Assembly (NCBI GenBank): GCA_022447605.1
Contig: JAKVBG010000001.1
Span: 150,062-214,061 of the forward strand
DNA length: 64,000 nucleotides
Direction of reading: 5' to 3'
From: Mariniblastus sp.
GTDB taxonomy: Bacteria; Planctomycetota; Planctomycetia; Pirellulales; Pirellulaceae
The notes beneath the pieces are model-generated. The model did no database searches, was not told the DNA's origin, and worked only from the letters and a program-made list of their open reading frames with translations. A program made the translations under genes and the position numbers. Shown piece by piece: positions 17,934-25,841 of the stretch (position 1 is its first letter; each line of letters begins with the position of its first letter).

Positions 17934-19457
17934 TCAATCCCGTTCGGTCGCCAGGGGCAGCCTCTCGGTATGCAGGACTTTTGACTCCTGGACACCACCA
18001 TCGGTACCGAACCAGTCGGCACGCCCCGACGAACCGTCAATCGTGATTCCGAGAAAGCCACCTTTGGCGCTAAAATAACGATGTAACTCGGGGTGGCGCC
18101 CCGGATTGCCGCCAAAACCGTGCTGATCATTGATCGGTCCGCAGCCCATCTCGATCAACCCGGTTGCCGGATCCCGCGAGCAGTATTGCCAATGCCGATC
18201 GCCACATATGACGTAACAGTTGTCGAGACCGGACAGGAATTCCCTGAGTTCTCCACCCTCGGTTTTGAAACCGGCGTTGGAGTGATTGTCATTTTTCCCT
18301 TTCTTGTCCGGCCCCACCAGCGGACCGGGTGAAATGACAAACTTGAACGTGGCATCCGACTCCATTAATGTCTTTTTCAACCACGCTTTCTGTTCGTCAC
18401 CAAGAATCGTCTTTTGGGGACCGTCCTGCATCCGGTTGGAAGATCGAAAATCCCTGTTTTCCGTCATCCAGACTTGCAAGTCCTTTCCCCAGCGGACCGT
18501 GCGGAATGTGCGGGCTCCCATCGGCACCTGTTCCCGGAAAATTTCCAATCCCTGCTCGAAGGTCAAATCACCATAACGCTGACCGGGCCAACAATCGTTT
18601 TTCAGAGTATCGTGATCGTCCTTCATGAAATAGGACGAAACGTTGCGGTGAAATTCCCGGTTGTGACCGTAACTGAACATCAGGTTCCACTTGGCCCGGG
18701 CTGCCTCTTTGGTCTTGGCCAGTGGCACCTTGTCGTAATAAACAATATCCCCGGTATGGACAAAAAACATCGGGTCAAAATCGAGCATTCTCTGGTAGGT
18801 AACATGCCCCTGTTTACCCGCATCGATACTGCGAACCGCCTGACAGGTCGAGACGATGAACCGAATGGGCCGTGAGTCGTTGGCAGGAGGGGCCGTTTGA
18901 AACCGGCCCTGGAGATTGCCCTTGGTCGAGTGACGATCGGTCACGCCCTCGACCTGATATTCATAGGGAGTACCACTCGCCAGACCGGTCAGCTCAAATT
19001 GAGCGACAAAGTCCGAGTCGGCAACCGTCGATTGCCAGGGGGTGGTCCGTTTCGTGTCATTCCGACCCGCCTGCCAGTATTTCAAACGCACCCGGCCGCG
19101 CATGCCAGGCACCACATCGTGGGGCATTTTAACATCGGACGATTCACTCGGCTTCAAACCCTCGGTCAGGATCGGCAACAAGTCAAAATCGGCCTCCCTG
19201 TCTTCGGTCAGGCGCACCCACACGATAGCCGAGTCCTGATCGACTTCTCCGACCTTGACTCCACTGGCAAAAAAGAGCCAATCCTCGTCTGCCACCACGG
19301 AGGAATCGGCCGGCCCGAGGATACCTGCCAAAACAAAAACCAGCAGCCAACACGTACGGAAAACGCACCTGACACGCCCCAGGCCGTCAGCCTGACAGTC
19401 AAACGACCACTGCCGGCAGAACAACTGCTTTGGTTTTTCCAGCTTTGCAATTATCAT
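17934..19457 (-). CDS. PhoD-like alkaline phosphatase / phosphodiesterase
   Basis: 507 residues. After an unusually long polar N-terminus comes a hydrophobic export segment (about 33-52, CWLLVFVLAGILGPADSSVVA), a Fn3-like PhoD N-terminal domain (FASGVKVGEVDQDSAIVWVRLT) and a metallophosphatase domain with STCQAVR, FFVHTGDIVYYD, KDDHDTLKN, SPGPLVGPDKKGKND and VICGDRHWQYCS. These correspond to the metal ligands of the PhoD family (Fe/Ca enzymes cleaving phosphoesters outside the cytoplasm). The ATG at 19457 has only GAG upstream, and a TTG 33 bases further in would shorten the odd N-terminus. It starts 28 bases from the divergent glycosyltransferase gene. Confidence 0.85.
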   Translation of the reverse strand: MIIAKLEKPKQLFCRQWSFDCQADGLGRVRCVFRTCWLLVFVLAGILGPADSSVVADEDWLFFASGVKVGEVDQDSAIVWVRLTEDREADFDLLPILTEGLKPSESSDVKMPHDVVPGMRGRVRLKYWQAGRNDTKRTTPWQSTVADSDFVAQFELTGLASGTPYEYQVEGVTDRHSTKGNLQGRFQTAPPANDSRPIRFIVSTCQAVRSIDAGKQGHVTYQRMLDFDPMFFVHTGDIVYYDKVPLAKTKEAARAKWNLMFSYGHNREFHRNVSSYFMKDDHDTLKNDCWPGQRYGDLTFEQGLEIFREQVPMGARTFRTVRWGKDLQVWMTENRDFRSSNRMQDGPQKTILGDEQKAWLKKTLMESDATFKFVISPGPLVGPDKKGKNDNHSNAGFKTEGGELREFLSGLDNCYVICGDRHWQYCSRDPATGLIEMGCGPINDQHGFGGNPGRHPELHRYFSAKGGFLGITIDGSSGRADWFGTDGGVQESKVLHTERLPLATERD

Positions 19458-19485
19458 CTTAACAACTCAAAAAGGTTGGAATTTA

Positions 19486-20763
19486 TTGTCCTTGTTCATG
19501 ATACTCCTATTCAGCATCATTTGCGCCGTAGCTTACCTGGGATTGACTCTTTTTCAGGCACTCTACGTTTGGCTCTACTCGAAACGGATGAATCAAACCC
19601 CACGCCTTGGGGGCCAGCATTGTTTTGACGGACATGTTTCGGTCGTGCTCTGTCTGCGCGGCAGTGACCCCTCGCTATCCGCCTGTTTAAACGGCCTGGC
19701 CCAACAGTCCCACCACGACTTCCAATTGTATTGCGTCGTCGATGACGAGACCGATCCTGCGCTGGCAGAGGTCCAGAAATTTGCAGGCCAATTTCGAGTA
19801 CCCCCCCAGGTTTTGGCTATCGAACAGCCTGGCTCCAGCCGAAGCTTGAAATGCTCGGCCTTATTGACGGCGTTTGATGCAATCACACGAAACGACACGA
19901 ATAGTGAAGTGATTGCGCTGATCGATGCCGATACCAGTTGCGACTCGGATTGGCTGCAAGACCTGGTCACACCGCTGTCGGATCCGGAGATCGATGCCAC
20001 CAGCGGCAACCGTTGGTTTGAACCGGCAGATGATGCATTGGGCTCTTGGGTGCGCCAGATCTGGAACGCGGCTGCCGTCGTCCAGATGGCACTGTACGGA
20101 ATCCCTTGGGGAGGCTCCCTGGCATTCCGCAGGTCACTACTGCAAGAGACCGATTTCCGGGACCGATTGGAACGGGCCTTCTGTGAAGACACATTGCTAA
20201 GTGACGTCTTGCTGAAAGAGGGACGAACATTCTACACCTCCACCCAACTTGTCGTGACCAACGAAGAATCAACCACGCTACCGGCTACCAGTAGTTTTAT
20301 CCATCGTCAACTGTTGACGACGCGCCTGTACCATTGGTCGTGGTTCTGGGTCTTGTTGCATGGGATCAGTATTTTTCTGATCAATACGGCCACCGTCATT
20401 GGCCTGGTCATGGCGATCGCGATGACCGCCTGGTTGCCAGCTATCCTGTTCCTGTCTTCTCTGGTCGTTTCGCAACTGGCCAACATGGCCCTGCTGGGGT
20501 GGATTGGCAGGATCAACCGTCGAAAAATGGAAGTCCGACGAGGCCATGAAAAACTGATCTCGCCTGCCGGCAGGTCCCAGCTGGGTTATCTGCTGGCGGT
20601 CCTTGCCTCGCCCTGGGTTCACTCCTGGGCTACCCTCTGCACACTGTTCCGTTCCCGGGTCCATTGGCGGGGCATCGACTACCGGGTTCACTCGGGGCAG
20701 GTCGAGATGCTGGAGTACAGGAAATTCTCCGCCCGACCATCGATCAACCAGTCGATTGAATAA
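19486..20763 (+). CDS. Family 2 glycosyltransferase, membrane-bound (ceramide glucosyltransferase-like)
   Basis: 425 residues with an N-terminal helix (about 5-28), a GT-A catalytic domain and C-terminal transmembrane helices (about 290-355). Motifs: VSVVLCLRGSDPSLSACLNGL, the metal-binding DAD in ALIDADTSCDSDW, the acceptor-base region ERAFCEDTLLSDVLLKEG (ED), and HRQLLTTRLYHW in place of QxxRW. This arrangement is that of processive or lipid-acceptor GT2 enzymes such as HpnI-type ceramide glucosyltransferase relatives. The TTG at 19486 has AAAGG ten bases upstream; the ATG at 19498 is the alternative. The neighbouring leftward SDR ends 13 bases beyond its stop codon. Confidence 0.83.
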   Translation: MSLFMILLFSIICAVAYLGLTLFQALYVWLYSKRMNQTPRLGGQHCFDGHVSVVLCLRGSDPSLSACLNGLAQQSHHDFQLYCVVDDETDPALAEVQKFAGQFRVPPQVLAIEQPGSSRSLKCSALLTAFDAITRNDTNSEVIALIDADTSCDSDWLQDLVTPLSDPEIDATSGNRWFEPADDALGSWVRQIWNAAAVVQMALYGIPWGGSLAFRRSLLQETDFRDRLERAFCEDTLLSDVLLKEGRTFYTSTQLVVTNEESTTLPATSSFIHRQLLTTRLYHWSWFWVLLHGISIFLINTATVIGLVMAIAMTAWLPAILFLSSLVVSQLANMALLGWIGRINRRKMEVRRGHEKLISPAGRSQLGYLLAVLASPWVHSWATLCTLFRSRVHWRGIDYRVHSGQVEMLEYRKFSARPSINQSIE

Positions 20764-20776
20764 CCGCGACCGGCCT

Positions 20777-22246
20777 TTAGTCGTCGGCCTCGGCCAATGC
20801 CTGATTCAATTGACCTGCCCAGAAATCCGGGCTCGCCAACTCGGAATCAGTCGTCACATGGTGGTCGGACTGGCTGCCGGGCGCAGTCACCAGTTCAACC
20901 ATGGCCGCCGTCTCGGAACAACCGCGCTCCACGCTGGTCTGCCCCGACTTCCGTTGCAGCGTCCATTGGCCCCCGCCCGGCCCGATCAGGTCGATGCCAA
21001 CGCAAAAATCGGGCGCTGCCACCTGGCCCGCAGCTTGCAGCAATAGCGGGGACTGTGACTCCAGCAGATTGGCGTGGGAGGGCGGTTTGGGGCGAACCTT
21101 GCCCCAACGGTCCTGGACCCCGAATTCCATGAATTTCAGGAGCACTTCCTTGGTGATTTCCGGACATTTGAGATCGGGAACAAACTTCTTCAGGTTCGTC
21201 GAATCAAAATCGGGGTCACTCGTTTCATACGATTCGTACATCTTCACATTCTCAAAGTACTTCGCCGAAAACTCATTATCCTTCGGCCGATCATCAGACG
21301 GACCACAAAAGATGACGCCTGCCGAATTGAAGTACTCATAACCTGCCTCGATGACCTTGCGCGCCGTCACAAAGGTATCGGGTACCAAATGATATGTCCG
21401 ACCATGGGCCTGCCGGTCCAGGAATATCCGAGTCATCACAGCGGATACCCAATCCACAGGCACCAGGTTCCGCGGTTCATCACCTTGCATCGGCAAGCGA
21501 ATGGGGGTTTCAATGACCCCTTGTTCGTTTCGCTTCTGTTCCGGAACCAGCGTCGCCAATAGCCGCAGGTACATGTACAGGCCATGGTAAGTCGATGTGA
21601 ACCCATTCTTTGAATCACCAGCAATGACGGCAGGGCGATAAACTGTTGTGGTACCGCCGCCATCCCAGGCACGAACCAGCTGTTCCGACTCGAACTTGCT
21701 CCGCTCGTAGTCATTTCGGAATCCCTGCCCCAAATCCAGCTCATCTTCCTTGACCAATTCCCGACGAGTTCCGCAAACATAGGCGGTCGAAACGTAATGG
21801 AGTTCATCCGGTTTCATCCGGTCGAGCAAATCCAGAACGTGTTGTGTCCCGCCCAGGTTGGTACGCCACGGCTCTTCCTTCCTGTTGGTCCCATCGAATT
21901 GCAGGATGGCCGCGTTGTGAATCACCCGTCCACAATGGGTGACGACCCAGTCCAGGTCACTCGGATTCAAACCGAGATGCGGTTCTGCCACGTCCCCCTG
22001 CAAAACGACCGGGCGAGGGAGCAACTGGCCAAGTTCTTTCTCCCACCGCTGTAAAATCAGCTCGACGCGCTGGTGGATATCGAGGCGCTTGGCAGGCCGT
22101 ACCACCAGCGCCAAGCGTTGACCTGCCAGCAACAGGTCCTTGATCAAGTACTGGCCAACCAGCCCGGTCGCCCCGGTCAACAAAACATAATCACGAGAAA
22201 AGCTGGGTCCTGTCGAATCGGATTCGATCACTTGATTTCGGTTCAC
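20777..22246 (-). CDS. Thioester-reductase-like SDR with C-terminal SCP2-like segment
   Basis: 489 residues. The N-terminal 330 are an extended short-chain dehydrogenase: TGATGLVGQYL binds NAD(P), HNAAILQFDG follows, and the catalytic Tyr/Lys are in NDYERSKFESEQLV. The closest layout is the male-sterility/thioester reductase family, which reduces acyl thioesters or modifies sugars or lipids. The last 100 residues contain VGIDLIGPGGGQWTLQRKSG, reminiscent of SCP2 sterol-carrier domains. Translation starts at GTG, with AAGG eight bases before it. The substrate is unknown. A lipid substrate would fit the SCP2-like tail and the adjacent glycosyltransferase, but that is inference. Confidence 0.78.
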   Translation of the reverse strand: MNRNQVIESDSTGPSFSRDYVLLTGATGLVGQYLIKDLLLAGQRLALVVRPAKRLDIHQRVELILQRWEKELGQLLPRPVVLQGDVAEPHLGLNPSDLDWVVTHCGRVIHNAAILQFDGTNRKEEPWRTNLGGTQHVLDLLDRMKPDELHYVSTAYVCGTRRELVKEDELDLGQGFRNDYERSKFESEQLVRAWDGGGTTTVYRPAVIAGDSKNGFTSTYHGLYMYLRLLATLVPEQKRNEQGVIETPIRLPMQGDEPRNLVPVDWVSAVMTRIFLDRQAHGRTYHLVPDTFVTARKVIEAGYEYFNSAGVIFCGPSDDRPKDNEFSAKYFENVKMYESYETSDPDFDSTNLKKFVPDLKCPEITKEVLLKFMEFGVQDRWGKVRPKPPSHANLLESQSPLLLQAAGQVAAPDFCVGIDLIGPGGGQWTLQRKSGQTSVERGCSETAAMVELVTAPGSQSDHHVTTDSELASPDFWAGQLNQALAEADD

Positions 22247-22433
22247 TAAATTACCTTGGAGTGATACGACAGAACCGATGCAGGAATCTCCACGAGATCA
22301 TCGGGCGCGGGGCACTATTGAAAGACCAGAAATGTAATCATAATACTCTATCTAAACCGGCAGTTCGCATCAAATCGAAATCGCAATTTGATTTCAGCCA
22401 GCCAACCCATTTATTTCAAACAATGAACCAGCC

Positions 22434-23738
22434 ATGTCCAAAAACGACCTGATCCGAGATAACCTGAGGCCGGGCAGCGCCATCCTGTCGCAGGCAGTGC
22501 CGTGCCGACCCACCCTGGTCATCTCGCTCTTGATCATGGTCCAGTGCCTGTCATCCCTGGCGACTGGCCAGACGACCGACAAGGGACAGGATTTGGGACA
22601 GGATTTCCAGCCTTACCCTGCCACGGGCCTGACGGCCAACGATGTTGCCCAAGGGTGGATCGCCCTGTTTGACGGTGAGACGCTCTACGGCTGGAAACCC
22701 CAACAGGACACCCATACGGATTGGCAAGTCAATGAGGGGACGATTCAAGCCAGCCGGGGCGATGCAAGCCTGCTGAGAACCACGTCCCAATTCGACGATT
22801 TCGAGTTGCGACTGGAATTCAAGTGCCCCGACAGTACCAACAGCGGCGTTTTCCTGCGAACCAGTCCCCAGCCGAAAAACCCGGCCGGTGATTGCTATGA
22901 GTTGAATATCGCCGATGGCAATAACCCGTTTCCTACCGGCTCCCTAGTGGCGCGGCAAAAGGTCGAACCTGGTCAGCCGGTCGTCGAACCTGGCTGGAAT
23001 CAAATGCATGTCATGGCCCGATCGAATCGAATCACGGCATCCATCAATGGTGTCCAGGTCATGGACTACGTCGACAAGCGCCCCCTGGGCAAGGGTTATA
23101 TCGGCCTGCAATTCAATTCGGGGCCGATCGCTTTCCGCAAAATCCATCTCAAGCCGATTGGCCTGGAACCACTGATCGATCCCGACCTCGGGAAATGGAA
23201 TACCGACCAGCTACTGGCAAGCCGCTCCACAGTTCAGCCTGGCGATCCGCCTGTCATGAATCTTCGCGGCGGAAAAGGCCAATTGGAAACTCGCAGATCC
23301 TACGCCGATTTCGTGTTCCAGCTGGAATGCAAAACCCTGGCACCCGGACTGAATTCAGGCCTGTTTTTTCGCTGCATACCGGGGGAACTTATGAATGGAT
23401 ACGAAAGCCAGATCCAGAACCAGTACAAGGACCAACGGCGGGACCAGCCAGTCGATTGTGGCACCGGGGGAATTTTCCGTCGGACAACCGCGCGGCAGAT
23501 CGTCTCGGATGATCTGGCCTGGTTTTCAAAAACGATTGTCGCCTCGGGGCCCCACGTCAGCGTCTGGGTCAACGGCTACCAGGTAACCGACTGGTCGGAT
23601 CAGCGGGCACCCGATCCGAACCCCAGGAAAGGCAGGCGATTGGCAGCCGGCACCTTGATCCTGCAGGGGCACGACCCGACAACCGACATCGATTTTCGGA
23701 ATATCCGGGTTCGTGAAATCAGTGAGCGTCGCCCCTGA
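22434..23738 (+). CDS. Secreted protein with two DUF1080 (3-keto-disaccharide hydrolase) domains
   Basis: 434 residues. A signal segment at about 27-46 (TLVISLLIMVQCLSSLATG) follows a long N-terminus. Two concanavalin-like DUF1080 domains follow: the first at about 70-245 (GWIALFDGETLYGWKP, FELRLEFKCPDSTNSGVFLR, WNQMHVMARSNRITASING) and the second at about 260-430 (FQLECKTLAPGLNSGLFFRC, GTLILQGHDPTTDIDFRNIRV). DUF1080 members are linked to 3-keto-glycoside hydrolysis and are strongly expanded in planctomycetes. The tandem duplication in one chain suggests binding and hydrolysis by separate copies, but this is not shown. It ends 22 bases from the convergent ispH. Confidence 0.85.
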   Translation: MSKNDLIRDNLRPGSAILSQAVPCRPTLVISLLIMVQCLSSLATGQTTDKGQDLGQDFQPYPATGLTANDVAQGWIALFDGETLYGWKPQQDTHTDWQVNEGTIQASRGDASLLRTTSQFDDFELRLEFKCPDSTNSGVFLRTSPQPKNPAGDCYELNIADGNNPFPTGSLVARQKVEPGQPVVEPGWNQMHVMARSNRITASINGVQVMDYVDKRPLGKGYIGLQFNSGPIAFRKIHLKPIGLEPLIDPDLGKWNTDQLLASRSTVQPGDPPVMNLRGGKGQLETRRSYADFVFQLECKTLAPGLNSGLFFRCIPGELMNGYESQIQNQYKDQRRDQPVDCGTGGIFRRTTARQIVSDDLAWFSKTIVASGPHVSVWVNGYQVTDWSDQRAPDPNPRKGRRLAAGTLILQGHDPTTDIDFRNIRVREISERRP

Positions 23739-23760
23739 TAAGCAGACCAGGAGTCACCTG

Positions 23761-24693
23761 TCATCCCTGCAGCTGGCGGAGCACCTTAGGAAGCGGGAAC
23801 TGCACGTTTTCCTGTCGGATCATACAGACCTCGACTTCGGCATCAAAACGTTCTTTCAACCAGTCAATGCACTCTTCAACAACCGTTTCGGGCGCGCTGG
23901 CACCAGCCGTAACCAGAACGGTCTCATCACCGGCAAACCACTCCGGCTGAATCTCGGATGCGCCGTCAATCAGAAACGAACGGACATTGAAGTCTTCGGC
24001 AAGCTCCCTTAACCGTTGACTGTTGGAACTGTTCTGGCTGCCCAGCACCAGACAAATGTCCGCCTTGGACGACAACTCACGGACGGCCTCCTGACGGTTT
24101 TGCGTGGCATAGCAGATATCCTCCTTGGGCGGGTTCACCAGATTGGAAAACCGCTCGCGCAAACGAGTGATGATCCGGTTGGCATCGTCGACAGACAGTG
24201 TCGTTTGAGTCAAGTAAGCCACTTTACTATCCGTAGGAATCTCCAGTCGATCAACATCTTCTGCGGTTTCCACGAGCACCATTGACTCCGGGGCTTCTCC
24301 CATGGTCCCGATCACTTCATCGTGGCCTTCGTGCCCAATCAGGAAAATCGTATATCCTTCCCGGGCATACTTGATCGCTTCCAGGTGAACTTTCGTCACC
24401 AGAGGACAGGTGGCATCAATGGCATTCAGGCGACGCGATTTGGCAACACTCCGGATTTCAGGCGAGACGCCGTGGGCTGAAAATAACAGATTGGATCCAG
24501 GTGGCACGTCCTCAAGTTCATCCACAAACACGGCACCTTTGTCTCGAAACGTCTGCACCACGTACTTGTTGTGCACGATTTCATGGTAGACATAGACCGG
24601 CGGACCAAACTCTCTCAAAGTGAGGTCGAGACTTTCAATGGCCATGTTGACGCCGGCGCAAAAACCACGGGGACTGGCTAATAAAATCTTCAT
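23761..24693 (-). CDS. ispH: 4-hydroxy-3-methylbut-2-enyl diphosphate reductase
   Basis: 310 residues, the standard size. IspH carries out the last MEP-pathway step, giving IPP and DMAPP through a [4Fe-4S] cluster. The three cluster cysteines are in SPRGFCAGV (residue 13), DATCPLVTKVH and DICYATQNRQ. The substrate-binding histidines (YVYHEIVHN, GHEGHDEV) and the TQTTLS and SQNSSNSQRL motifs are present. The ATG at 24693 matches the family start (MKILLASPRGFCAGV); upstream codons open to 24759 are not coding. It is divergent from a squalene/phytoene synthase homologue, giving isoprenoid context on both sides of one promoter region. Confidence 0.95.
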   Translation of the reverse strand: MKILLASPRGFCAGVNMAIESLDLTLREFGPPVYVYHEIVHNKYVVQTFRDKGAVFVDELEDVPPGSNLLFSAHGVSPEIRSVAKSRRLNAIDATCPLVTKVHLEAIKYAREGYTIFLIGHEGHDEVIGTMGEAPESMVLVETAEDVDRLEIPTDSKVAYLTQTTLSVDDANRIITRLRERFSNLVNPPKEDICYATQNRQEAVRELSSKADICLVLGSQNSSNSQRLRELAEDFNVRSFLIDGASEIQPEWFAGDETVLVTAGASAPETVVEECIDWLKERFDAEVEVCMIRQENVQFPLPKVLRQLQG

Positions 24694-24901
24694 GGGTTTG
24701 ATCGATCCGACGTAAAACAGAAGGTCGCCAAGAAACGACGGCCAAATGCCGCCATCCACCTATTTGACCGTTGCGCCGCCGCGGGGGCAACGGTCTCGTT
24801 GATCCTCTGCTTTAAACCCTACCCGAAGCCTGACTTTTGGCCATAATGAACAGCGAGTTCAAGCTTGAATTCCCAGTTTTTGTAGATCTTTTGTGACCTC
24901 C

Positions 24902-25822
24902 ATGCAAGAAATCCGCCCACGTATCGAATTGAATCTGGCTGCGATTGAAGCGGGCTACCGAAGCTGTCGTCGCTTGGCGCGGCAGAGCTTCAGGCCTTAT
25001 ACGTGGATTGCGGCCAACCTGCCAAAACCCCAACGCATGGGACTGGAGGCTTTGGCGTGGTACCTGGGCCAGTGCATCGAGCTGTTGGACCTGGAAAGTG
25101 CCAACCAGTTGCCGCTGGAAGTCTGGTGTGAAATTCGAGATGACGTCGGGGATGCCCTGGTGGGGGAGTGTACATCGATCGAACTGGCGGCGCTGGCCGA
25201 TACCTGCCAAAATTTCTCCATCCCCAAGCAATACCTTTTCGACATGCTGGACGGGTCCGATTACTGGATCCGCTTTCGAAAACTGCAGACATTTGACGAA
25301 CTGGAAGTCCTGGCTTATCGACTGGGGGGAGCCATGATGGCCGCCACTGTACCCGTGCTGGGGTTCGTCCGAGAGGACTACGAAGTACCCGCTTGCCGGT
25401 TGGGCAAAGCGATCTTTCTGACGCAAATACTGGCCAATGCATTGAACGATGCCAGCCGAAACAAAGTTTTCATTGCTCAACAGGATATCCTGGAAACGGA
25501 ATGGGAAGTTGATCGTTTCAAGTTGAAACAGACATCCAACTCCCTAACCGATCTGGTCAAACTGTATGCAACACGAATCACCAGGTTGTTTGAAGAGGGT
25601 GGACAACTGGTCAACTACCTCGATTTTGATGGCCGACGAACGATCAAGTCACTGATCGCGTTTCACTGGAACCTGTTGCAGAACATGCAACGAAACCCGG
25701 AATCGCTTCTCAAGCCGGGGACGATCCTGAGCAACCGGGACCGGTTCTCGCTGAAGACCAGGCATCTCCTGGGAATGGAAGGGAATGTACCAGTGATCCC
25801 CGGGGACAACCCGGCCCACTGA
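24902..25822 (+). CDS. Squalene/phytoene synthase family protein with degenerate aspartate motifs
   Basis: 306 residues, close to HpnC/HpnD length. The all-alpha prenyl-synthase pattern is visible: RSCRRLARQSF, LEALAWYLGQCIELLD, the central RLGGAMMAATVPVLG, and LTQILANALND. The catalytic motifs are altered: the first DDxxD reads IELLD, and after the second motif's first Asp (NALND) the sequence is ASRN where an acidic residue is expected, with a short deletion. It may have lost head-to-head condensation or bind another substrate. The start is the ATG at 24902; a GTG at 24893 is possible. It is divergent from ispH, consistent with an isoprenoid role. Confidence 0.72.
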   Translation: MQEIRPRIELNLAAIEAGYRSCRRLARQSFRPYTWIAANLPKPQRMGLEALAWYLGQCIELLDLESANQLPLEVWCEIRDDVGDALVGECTSIELAALADTCQNFSIPKQYLFDMLDGSDYWIRFRKLQTFDELEVLAYRLGGAMMAATVPVLGFVREDYEVPACRLGKAIFLTQILANALNDASRNKVFIAQQDILETEWEVDRFKLKQTSNSLTDLVKLYATRITRLFEEGGQLVNYLDFDGRRTIKSLIAFHWNLLQNMQRNPESLLKPGTILSNRDRFSLKTRHLLGMEGNVPVIPGDNPAH

Positions 25823-25841
25823 CGATGACAGCCGGGCACGC

